Shown here: in pieces, positions 57,132-64,000 of the stretch
Layout: every line of letters starts with the position of its first letter
Numbering within the stretch: the stretch's first letter is position 1
DNA from: Roseibium salinum
Lineage (GTDB): Bacteria; Pseudomonadota; Alphaproteobacteria; Rhizobiales; Stappiaceae
Direction: 5' to 3'
Assembly (NCBI RefSeq): GCF_026240905.1
Contig: NZ_JAPEVI010000002.1
Coordinates: 372,001 to 436,000 of the forward strand
Length of the DNA stretch: 64,000 bases
Position numbers and translations under genes: made by a program
The notes under the pieces: generated by a model
What the model was told of the DNA's origin: nothing
The model's input: only the letters and a program-made list of their open reading frames with translations
Databases searched by the model: none

Positions 57132-57251
57132 TGTCGATGTTCCTTTGAACGAGTAGCTTGGAATGGAAACCGCCGTACTCGCGGCGCGAAAGGGAAAGCC
57201 GCAGCTTTGCCCGGACTTTTCACTGCCGCTGTCGAGAACGACGTATCACCG

Positions 57252-57277
57252 AACTGCGGAGGATTGGAAAATGTTCC
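57252..57277 (-). promoter_or_regulatory. weak EcfG-type promoter upstream of the yciF-like gene
   Basis: Minus strand GGAAC (57273-57277), 17 bp, AGTT (57252-57255; three of four). It is ~120 bp before the start codon, so the leader would be long. Confidence 0.3.
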
Positions 57278-57345
57278 CGGCCCGGCGAGCGGCAGCCTGA
57301 GGAGCATCTCTGTCCTGCCACGCCGTCACGGCCGACACCGTTGGG

Positions 57346-57370
57346 CGAACATATGGGCCGATCATTCGTT
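57346..57370 (+). promoter_or_regulatory. EcfG-type promoter of sodC
   Basis: CGAAC (57346-57350; four of five), 16 bp, CGTT (57367-57370; exact). It ends 32 bp before the sodC ATG. Confidence 0.5.
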
Positions 57371-57402
57371 CGGCATCCAGATCGAGGAAAAGGAGATCGA
57401 CC

Positions 57403-57921
57403 ATGAAACGACTGGCTTTAACTTGCGCATTGATCCTGCCTGCATTCGCCGTCCAGGGCGCGGCAGCGGAGTCGGTAACCGCCACGCTGCAAGGCGAAGG
57501 CATCAGCGGCACGGTTGAGATGACGGAAACCGCATCCGGCGTCGTCCATGTGGTGGTGAACGCAGAAGGCCTGCCGGCCGGCAAACACGGATTTCACGTC
57601 CACGAAACCGGCTCCTGCGAAGCCGATGGCGGGTTCAAGTCCGCCGGCGGCCATCTGGCGGGCGACAAGGAGCACGGAATCAATTCCAGCGGCGGCCCGC
57701 ATCCCGGCGACCTCCCCAACATACACGTGGGCGAAGACGGCATCCTGCAAGCGGAATTCTTCGCACGCGGCTTCACCATTGGAGAAGGCGTTGACGAGCG
57801 GTTGCTCGATGATGACGGCGCCGCCGTGATCATTCACGCGGGCGCGGACGACTACAGTTCCCAGCCTTCCGGTGACGCCGGCGATAGACTTGCCTGCGGC
57901 GTGCTGGCACGGAAATCATGA
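57403..57921 (+). CDS. sodC: periplasmic Cu/Zn superoxide dismutase
   Basis: 172 residues with a Sec signal (LALTCALILPAFAVQGAAAE). It converts superoxide to peroxide and oxygen in the periplasm. Copper/zinc residues are in place: GFHVHETGSC (His65, His67), GGHLAGDKEHG (His84, His91), GGPHPGDLPN (His100, Asp103) and His145 in VIIHAGADD. Cys72 and Cys165 (GDAGDRLACGVL) can form the structural disulfide. GGAAAAGGAG before the ATG is a good ribosome site. It is 100 bp from the BON gene in the same direction, which has its own promoter. Confidence 0.95.
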   Translation: MKRLALTCALILPAFAVQGAAAESVTATLQGEGISGTVEMTETASGVVHVVVNAEGLPAGKHGFHVHETGSCEADGGFKSAGGHLAGDKEHGINSSGGPHPGDLPNIHVGEDGILQAEFFARGFTIGEGVDERLLDDDGAAVIIHAGADDYSSQPSGDAGDRLACGVLARKS

Positions 57922-57959
57922 GCAGCAAGGCGGCCTGTCCTTAAAATTTTCCCTGAACC

Positions 57960-57984
57960 GAAACAAATCCGCTGGCTCGACGTT
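57960..57984 (+). promoter_or_regulatory. EcfG-type promoter of the BON-domain gene
   Basis: GAAAC (57960-57964; four of five), 16 bp, CGTT (57981-57984; exact). It ends 37 bp before the ATG. Confidence 0.5.
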
Positions 57985-58021
57985 TGAATATCAAACCCCA
58001 AACGAGCCAAAGGAGCAGTCG

Positions 58022-58690
58022 ATGGCACAGGAACGGCAGAGGCAACAGTCTCCCGAGCGGCAGCGCGCTGCAGAAAGATACGACGAGGGGCCCCGCCGCG
58101 ACAGGCCGGCCGGGGATCCCTGGAGGTGGTATGACCTGTATGGCCTCCGGGGTCCCGGCCGCGACTACAGGCGCGACTTCGAAAGTGACTTCGGCACCGG
58201 CTACGGTGAGTTCTGGGGAGGACACTACGGCGATCCGCTCCCGATTTCCCACTACGGATGGCCCATGGCACCTCTCGCTCCCCGCCGTCCCTACGGGGCC
58301 GGACCCGAAGCCCGCTACAGGGACCATCCGGACCGCGGCGGCCGAGATTTCATGGACCGGGCCGCCGACGAGGTTTCTTCCTGGTTCGGCGATGAGGCAG
58401 CAGAACGCCGTCGCTGGCGGGACAGGCACCGGGGCAAGGGACCGAAAGGATATACACGCTCGGACGAACGCATCCTCGAGGAGGTCCACGAACGGCTCAC
58501 CCAGGACCGTGAGGTCGACGCGAGCGACATCGGGGTAACCGTCAAGAAGGGCGAGGTCACTCTGAACGGCACGGTCTTCGACCGTTATGAGAAACGGCGT
58601 GCGGAGGACTGCGCCGATTCCGTGAGCGGCGTCCGCAATACCCAGAACAACTTGCGGATTGAGCAGCCCTCGGTTCCGCACAGCCCGTAG
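58022..58690 (+). CDS. BON-domain protein with a low-complexity Arg/Tyr/Gly-rich N-terminal region
   Basis: 222 residues. Residues 1-~145 are dominated by Arg, Tyr, Asp and Gly with repeats such as GPGRDYRRDFESDFGTGYGEFWG, and appear disordered. From ~150 a single BON domain (SDERILEEVHERLTQDREVDASDIGVTVKKGEVTLNGTVFDRYEKRRAEDCADSVSGVRNTQNNLRI) is clear. BON domains bind membranes and are frequent in osmotic-stress proteins. There is no signal peptide. An AAAGGAG site precedes the chosen ATG. Confidence 0.82.
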   Translation: MAQERQRQQSPERQRAAERYDEGPRRDRPAGDPWRWYDLYGLRGPGRDYRRDFESDFGTGYGEFWGGHYGDPLPISHYGWPMAPLAPRRPYGAGPEARYRDHPDRGGRDFMDRAADEVSSWFGDEAAERRRWRDRHRGKGPKGYTRSDERILEEVHERLTQDREVDASDIGVTVKKGEVTLNGTVFDRYEKRRAEDCADSVSGVRNTQNNLRIEQPSVPHSP

Positions 58691-58780
58691 GGGCGCGATC
58701 CGGTCGTGCGGCCGGTATTCCGCCGCTGATCCGGCCACTGCCTCCCCACCCGCGGATAAGGATCCGTCAGTGAGAATGCA

Positions 58781-58811
58781 AAGAACCGGCTGTAGCGGCC
58801 GGTTCTTTTTT
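58781..58811 (+). terminator. rho-independent terminator after the BON gene
   Basis: AAGAACCGGC and GCCGGTTCTT flank the loop, and the plus strand continues with TTTTTT. It lies 91 bp after the BON stop and 48 bp before the nuoN end, so it separates the convergent transcripts. Confidence 0.85.
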
Positions 58812-58858
58812 GCGTTCCGGAGCACCGGATTGCATCCCCCGCGCCGAAGTACGTCCCT

Positions 58859-60264
58859 TCAGGGGAGCATCATCGCGCTGCCAAATTGCGTGAGGAGGAC
58901 CCCCGCGCCAAGGCCGAATACGATCACCGACGCCCCGGTCGCCAGCATGACCGCGCCGGACCACGGTCCGAGCACGGCCGGCCGGCCGGCGGGCTTGCCG
59001 AAATATGCCGGGCCGATGACCCGCAGGTAGTAGAACAGCGAAGCGACCGTGTTTGCGAGGGCCACCACCGCAAGCCATGCGTATCCCCCTTCGATCGTGA
59101 CGAAAAACAGTTGCAGCTTGCCGACAAACCCGACCAGCGGCGGGATGCCTATCAGCGACAGAAACGCAATGACGAGCACCAGCACGCTCCAGGGGCGCTC
59201 ATGGGCGATCCCCGTATAGTCCTGACGCTTCGTCCGCCCGCGCAGATGAACGATGACGGCGAAGGCGGCAAGGTTCGCCGAGGCATAACCGAGCAGAAAG
59301 AAGAGAAGCGCCGGCAGTGCGCCGGGGGCAAGGCCGAGAACGCAGACGGCCATGAGAGCGTATCCCGACTGGGAGACCGATGACCAGCCGATCAGGCGGC
59401 GAACGTCGTCCTGCCAGAGGGCCGCAAGGTTGCCAAGCGTCATCGTGGCGGCGGCCAGTGCCGCAATGGCGGGCCGAACGGGAATGGTCTCCGGTGGAAC
59501 GAGGGCAACGAACCGGGCGAGCGCGATGGCACCGCCGATTTTCGGCGCAACCGTGAGGAATGCCGCGGCGGGGGCCGGTCCCCCTTCGGCGACATCGGGC
59601 ATCCATGCATGCGCCGGCACGGCTCCGATCTTGAAGGCCAACCCGACAACGATCAGCCCGATGCCGGCCATCAGCAGGGAGAGGCCCCGCTTGTCTCGAA
59701 GGCCATGCCGAGTTCCCGGAAATCCGTGCTTCCGAGCATGCCGAAGGCCAGCGTCACTCCGCCGGCAAGCGCGGTGTTGGCCAGCGCGCCTATGAGGAAA
59801 TATTTCAGTCCCGCTTCCACCGATATCCCCCAGTCGCGATGATAGGCCGCGAGCGTGTAGCCCGTAACGGAAGAGAGGAGCGCGCCCATGATGAGTTGGA
59901 GCAGGTCCGCAGCCGCAGCAAGGACCATCGCCCCAAGGCAGGAAAACAGCAGGACGGCGTAGTACTCTCCGTGCCGGCGGTCGGTCTTCATCCAGTCCGG
60001 CGAGAGCAGAACCACGCAGACGGTCGTGCCGAGAATGATCAGACGGCCCCATATGCTTGCGCCGTCCAGCGCCCAGACACCGCTGAAGGTCAGTTTTTCT
60101 GTTCCCAACTGCAGGAGACACAGCGACGTGGCCAGGAGTAGCCCGGCAAGCGACACCGGCGCGCAGATCCATTGCTTCGCATGGGGAGTGAAGCAGGCAA
60201 GGAGGATCGCGGCGACCGCCGCCGTGAGAACGGCGATCTCTGGAACGATATCGCCGACCGGCAT
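58859..60264 (-). pseudogene. nuoN: NADH-quinone oxidoreductase subunit N with a one-base frameshift
   Basis: The antiporter-like subunit is read in two frames. The N-terminal ~195 residues (MPVGDIVPEIAVLTAAVAAILL ... MLGSTDFRELGMAFETSG) come from the frame ending near 59671. The remainder, starting RGLSLLMAGIGLIVVGLAFKIGAVPAHAWMPDV, lies in a second frame. Adding one base in the CCCC run at 59685-59688 (plus strand) joins them into a ~468-residue protein, normal for NuoN. As it stands the product would be truncated in the middle of the proton channel. The start codon follows directly on the nuoM stop. It is either a real deletion or a sequencing error. Confidence 0.85.
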
Positions 60265-61758
60265 CTAGCCTGCTCCGGTAATGGGGGCCGCACCCGCCGC
60301 GATGAGGTCCAGCAGCCATCGCGGATAGACGCCGATGAGCACGACCAGCAAAAGCAGTGCCCCTAGCACCCACGTCTCGGTTGCGTCCAGATCGGGAAAT
60401 GCGCGGCCGTCCTCGGGCAAAGGCCCGAAGAACAGTTGCTGGACCATCGTCAGGAAGAGCGCGGCCGTGATCACGATGCCGAGCAGTCCTATAGCTGCAA
60501 GCCAGGGATAGACGGCGAAGGTTCCGGCGAAGATCTGGAACTCGGCGACGAAGCCCGCGAGTGCGGGCAGTCCGAGACTGGCGAAGGCCGCCAGGATTGT
60601 CATCGCCGAGAGCTTCGGTGCCACGCTTGCAAGGCCGCCATAGTGACTGAGTTCATAGTCTTCGGTCCGCCGCCAGAAGGCGCCGGCGATCAGGAAAAGC
60701 GCACCCGTGATCAGGCCGTGCGCAACCATCTCGGTGACGGCACCTGTCAGCGCCAGCTGCCGTCCGGCCTCAGAGCCATTCACGGCGAGCGCCCCGGCCG
60801 CGGCAATGCCGAGCACCGTGTAGCCCATGTGATTGACGGAGGTGTAGGCGATCCGGCGCTTCAGGTTCGGCTGTGCGTAAGCGACCAGCGCACCCCAGAG
60901 GATCGAAATGACGGCTATGATCCCTATCGGCAGCGCATAGCGCGCGAACGCGTCCGGCATCATTGACAAGGGCACGCGCACCATGCCGTAGGTTCCCATT
61001 TTCAGAAGCACCCCCGCCAGGATCGCCGAGGCCGGCCCCGGCGCATCCACATGGGCCGGCGGCAGCCAGGTGTGAAACGGCACTAGCGGTGTCTTGATGG
61101 CGAAGCCGACCAGGAAACCGGCGAGTACGAGCGATGCCCTGAGATCCGCCCCGCCAAGCGGCCGGCGCGCGATCAGCTCCCGCATGTCGAAAGTGATCGG
61201 ATCGCTCGCCAGCACCAGGCCGAGGATAGCAAGCAGGATCGCGAGCGAGCCGGCAAGGGTGTAGATGAAGAACTTCAGCGCCGCCCGCTGCGCCTGTCCG
61301 TGGCCCCAGCGGCATATCAGAAAATACATTCCCACGAGGCTCAGATCAAAGAACACGTAGAAGACCAGCAGGTCGAGCGTCAGGAACAGTCCGAGCGACA
61401 CGCTCTCCAGAAAGAGGAACCAGCCGTAATACAGCCGCGCCCGGCCGAGCACCTCGGCCGGCCAGGCGATGGCGGCAAGAAACAACAGCGCGCTCATCAG
61501 GGCGATGGCGAGCGACATGCCGTCGACGCCCACGCGCCACGCCACGTTGAGCGTGGGAATCCAGCCGACTTCGGCCACCGACTGGAAGACCGGCGCGCCT
61601 TCGGACGTGTCGAAGCGCATCCAGACGAAGACCAGCAGCACCAGTGGAACGGCGGATGCGGTGACGGCCGTCCATCGCGCCGCTCTCTCGCCGAGACCGG
61701 GCGTCAGGGCGAGGACCAGGGAAGCAAGGAGCGGGATGAGGATCGAGAGTGTCAGCAT
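60265..61758 (-). CDS. nuoM: NADH-quinone oxidoreductase subunit M
   Basis: 497 residues with ~14 hydrophobic spans. The signature LVPFHTWLPPAHVDAPGPASAILAGVLLKMGTYGM contains the channel His/Lys segment. Proton-pumping residues Glu in LFLESVSLGLFLTLDL and Lys residues are preserved. It is one of the three antiporter-like subunits of complex I and directly follows nuoL by 4 bp. Confidence 0.92.
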   Translation of the reverse strand: MLTLSILIPLLASLVLALTPGLGERAARWTAVTASAVPLVLLVFVWMRFDTSEGAPVFQSVAEVGWIPTLNVAWRVGVDGMSLAIALMSALLFLAAIAWPAEVLGRARLYYGWFLFLESVSLGLFLTLDLLVFYVFFDLSLVGMYFLICRWGHGQAQRAALKFFIYTLAGSLAILLAILGLVLASDPITFDMRELIARRPLGGADLRASLVLAGFLVGFAIKTPLVPFHTWLPPAHVDAPGPASAILAGVLLKMGTYGMVRVPLSMMPDAFARYALPIGIIAVISILWGALVAYAQPNLKRRIAYTSVNHMGYTVLGIAAAGALAVNGSEAGRQLALTGAVTEMVAHGLITGALFLIAGAFWRRTEDYELSHYGGLASVAPKLSAMTILAAFASLGLPALAGFVAEFQIFAGTFAVYPWLAAIGLLGIVITAALFLTMVQQLFFGPLPEDGRAFPDLDATETWVLGALLLLVVLIGVYPRWLLDLIAAGAAPITGAG

Positions 61759-61762
61759 GCCG

Positions 61763-63733
61763 TCATACCATGAGAAGTAACAGGACGGTCACGAGCGTAC
61801 CGGCCGCCATAAGGGTGTAGTAGTGATGCGAGAGCCCGCTCTGCAGCCGCCGCGCATCCTCGCCGCCGAGACCGACCAGCTGCGCGGTGCCCTCGGGCAG
61901 TCCGTCGGTCAGGAACTCACCGATCCCGTCGCCTGCCCGGCAGATTTCCCCCGTCGCCGCAGCCAGCAACCCGACGCAACGGTCGACAATGCGTTCATCC
62001 GCGTACGCAAGCCATGCGGACAGGTGCGCCGCTGAATGGCGGACAGCGCTTTCGATGGCCCATCCGTCGGCCCGCCGCAAGCCATTGGAGGCAAGACCGG
62101 CAGCGCGGGCGATGCCGCGTGGGCCCGCGTCGATTGCGGTGTCGTCAAACCGTGCCGCGGCTTGGGCCAGGCCGTTGAAGGGCCGCACGATTGCCGCCTC
62201 GATCAACGCCGGAAGGCCGAGCCAGTTCGACTGCCGGGCGGCCGGACCCGTCATCCCGAGGCTCGGCCACTGGCGGCCAAGTCCGGCGCCGGCAAACAGT
62301 CCGATGGCAACGAGGATCAGTGAAGCCGTCAATCCGGCGGGGCGTATCTGCGGAACCTTCATGCCAGGGAGCGCCGAAAGGACGGAGCGTGCCTCCGGCA
62401 GCCACAACAGGCAGAGCACGAGTGTAAACGCCGATAGCAGGCCCAGAGCGGCGAGTTCCGCGCGTGACGGCAGGCCGCTGCCCCTGCTCCTTGCGGTGGC
62501 GCCAAGGGCGAGCATTTGAAACCTGGCGGCATAGGCTGCGCTCAGCGCGCCGGCCAGCATCGTACCGGCCGCCGCCCACAGGCTCGCGTGCTCGGCGGCG
62601 GCCACCACCAGTTCCTTGGTCCATGCACCGCCAAGCGGCGGAACTCCGGCAAGGGCGAGCGTACCGGTCGCGGTCAGGGCCGCCGCCAGGGGGAGCGCGC
62701 GCCCGAAGCCCATCAGCTGCAGCAGGTAGGAATGCGCTCTCTTGCCGGCAACGCCCGCCGACAGGAACAGGAGCGCCTTGAACCCGGCATGGGCGACGAG
62801 ATGAGCCAGTGCCGCACCCGGATACCCTGCCCCGACAGCCACGAACATCAGCCCGTACTGCGCGGAGGTGGAAGCGGCCAGCAGCTTTTTTGCATGCAAC
62901 TGCAGAACCGCGACGATACCGCCACACAACGCAGTCACGAGGCCGATCCCGATGGCGGCCGCGCCGAAGCCGGGCACTTCGGCCAGGTACGGATGGAGCC
63001 TGACGAGCAGGAAGGCGCCGGCGGCCACCATCGTTGCGGCATGCAGAAGCGCCGAGACCGAGGTGGGCCCCTGCATCGCCCGGAACAGCCAGGGTGAAAA
63101 CGGCACCTGACCGGATTTCGCGCTTGCCGCCAGAAGGACGCCAAAGGCCAGGATCTCGACATGCGGCGAGCGCATCAAGGCAATGCTGTCGAAGCTGAAG
63201 GAGCCGACCGCGGCATAGACAGACATTGCTGCCAGGAAGAGGCCGAGGTCGCCGAGCTGGGTCGCGACGAAGGCATACCGGCCGCCGGACGGTGCTTGCC
63301 TTTCGCGCCATTCGTGCCCGATCAGGGCCCAGGAGCAGGCCCCGACGATCTCCCATCCGATGAGGAGCGTCAGGAAATCGGCCGCGACGACGAGCAGCTC
63401 CATGCCGGCCACGAACAGCAGCAGAAGCGCCATGAGCCGGCTCAGGCCCTGCTTCTCCTCGTGATAAGCGGCGAACAGCAGGACAGGGAGCGCAATTGTC
63501 GGCACGAGCACGGCCATGACCGCCGATGCGGGCGGAAGGGCCGCCGTCAGGATCAGCGCTTCGCTCCATTCCACGCGCCCGCTCCACCCGCCGGCCGCCG
63601 CCAAAGCTGCGCTCAGCAGCGTCACTGCCGTCAGGCCGCAGGCGGAAGCCGCAAGCACGGGGCGCGCCCGGATGCCGGACAGGAAGACGACCAGTCCGCC
63701 GAGGGCGGGCAGAAGGGGAAGCAGCCAGATCAT
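61763..63733 (-). CDS. nuoL: NADH-quinone oxidoreductase subunit L
   Basis: 656 residues. The channel motifs are present: FLTLLIGWEIVGACSWALIGHEW, GQVPFSPWLFRAMQGPTSVSALLHAATMVAAGAFLLVRLHP and the Lys/His-rich VAVLQLHAKKLLAASTSAQYGLMFVAVGAG. The C-terminal part (after ~500) is less conserved and holds several Ala/Arg-rich stretches. NuoL carries the long lateral helix of complex I. Its start overlaps the nuoK stop (TGATG). Confidence 0.9.
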   Translation of the reverse strand: MIWLLPLLPALGGLVVFLSGIRARPVLAASACGLTAVTLLSAALAAAGGWSGRVEWSEALILTAALPPASAVMAVLVPTIALPVLLFAAYHEEKQGLSRLMALLLLFVAGMELLVVAADFLTLLIGWEIVGACSWALIGHEWRERQAPSGGRYAFVATQLGDLGLFLAAMSVYAAVGSFSFDSIALMRSPHVEILAFGVLLAASAKSGQVPFSPWLFRAMQGPTSVSALLHAATMVAAGAFLLVRLHPYLAEVPGFGAAAIGIGLVTALCGGIVAVLQLHAKKLLAASTSAQYGLMFVAVGAGYPGAALAHLVAHAGFKALLFLSAGVAGKRAHSYLLQLMGFGRALPLAAALTATGTLALAGVPPLGGAWTKELVVAAAEHASLWAAAGTMLAGALSAAYAARFQMLALGATARSRGSGLPSRAELAALGLLSAFTLVLCLLWLPEARSVLSALPGMKVPQIRPAGLTASLILVAIGLFAGAGLGRQWPSLGMTGPAARQSNWLGLPALIEAAIVRPFNGLAQAAARFDDTAIDAGPRGIARAAGLASNGLRRADGWAIESAVRHSAAHLSAWLAYADERIVDRCVGLLAAATGEICRAGDGIGEFLTDGLPEGTAQLVGLGGEDARRLQSGLSHHYYTLMAAGTLVTVLLLLMV

Positions 63734-64000
63734 CAGTTCTTCAGCGTGGTCAGGCTTTCGGTGACATCGGCCTGCCTTTTCCGGTAGACGGCGGTGACGA
63801 GCGCGAAGCCTATGGCCATGTCGACCGCCATGACCGCCATGACGATGATGGCAAGCAGTTGTCCGGTCGGCGCGCCGGCTAGGGAAAAGGACCAGAACCC
63901 GATCGAGGCCAGCAGCACTCCGTTCAGCATGAGTTCCAGCCCCATCATCAGCATGACGAACGACTGTTGCGACAGGGCGCCGTAAAGTCCTATGCCGATC
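63733..64000 (-). CDS. nuoK: NADH-quinone oxidoreductase subunit K (5' end outside the window)
   Basis: The readable 88 residues cover most of the ~100-residue NuoK: IGLYGALSQQSFVMLMMGLELMLNGVLLAS contains the conserved membrane glutamate (MGLELMLN), then LAIIVMAVMAVDMAIGFALVTAVYRKR holds the second. The open frame continues to the window edge, so the start lies beyond base 64000. Upstream genes (nuoJ and so on) are expected there. Confidence 0.88.
   Translation of the reverse strand, partial: IGIGLYGALSQQSFVMLMMGLELMLNGVLLASIGFWSFSLAGAPTGQLLAIIVMAVMAVDMAIGFALVTAVYRKRQADVTESLTTLKN

Noticed and set aside
59685..59688. Programmed frameshift in nuoN
   Set aside because: The run is only four bases, there is no obvious slippery heptamer with pseudoknot, and NuoN families are not known to use frameshifting.

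Overview
GC-rich DNA in a gene-dense, operon-rich layout. Several features point to an alphaproteobacterium, most likely a Hyphomicrobiales/Stappiaceae-like soil or marine heterotroph: a cluster of promoters matching the EcfG general-stress sigma factor, many solute ABC and TTT importers, a BKACE-family enzyme and rhizobial-style dispersed palindromes. The lineage is an inference from gene content; no rRNA or tRNA gene was seen.

Layout. (1) 1-1380: tail of an unknown gene and a membrane diguanylate cyclase. (2) 1505-11865: a minus-strand operon encoding a PotBCDA-like importer, a class III aminotransferase, a BKACE enzyme, a GNAT acetyltransferase, an acetylpolyamine amidohydrolase, a FAD amine/amino-acid oxidase and RidA, with a divergent LysR regulator. 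It reads as an (acetyl)polyamine catabolic unit. (3) 12151-26738: a glycan utilisation locus with a Dpp-type ABC importer, a HAD fusion protein, GH105, a CehA-like PHP hydrolase, a GH38 alpha-mannosidase and a LacI regulator. Palindromes resembling TGAAAATATTTTCA recur at its promoters. (4) 26964-32127: GntR regulator divergent from kdgD-tctCBA (hexarate degradation and a TTT transporter). (5) 32150-47770: a parDE toxin-antitoxin pair and a second Dpp-type/GH4 sugar locus with an AraC regulator. Its binding-protein gene carries an in-frame TAG. Inside the locus lies a segment with a flavin halogenase, a GFA-family protein, an IS110 element and several dispersed repeats, followed by a second GH4 gene and another AraC regulator. 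(6) 47948-52476: RND efflux pair. (7) 52570-58690: a stress island (small membrane protein, SDR, lipoprotein plus CDF transporter, unknown membrane protein, YciF-like, SodC, BON protein) in which almost every transcription unit has a GGAAC-N16-CGTT-like promoter. (8) 58859-64000: nuoK-L-M-N of a complex I cluster, with nuoN carrying a one-base frameshift.

Most notable: the LacI operator set, the EcfG promoter array, near-perfect RNA hairpins just after the substrate-binding-protein gene in all four importer operons, the IS110 copy beside palindromic target-like repeats, and the two apparently disabled genes in otherwise intact operons.
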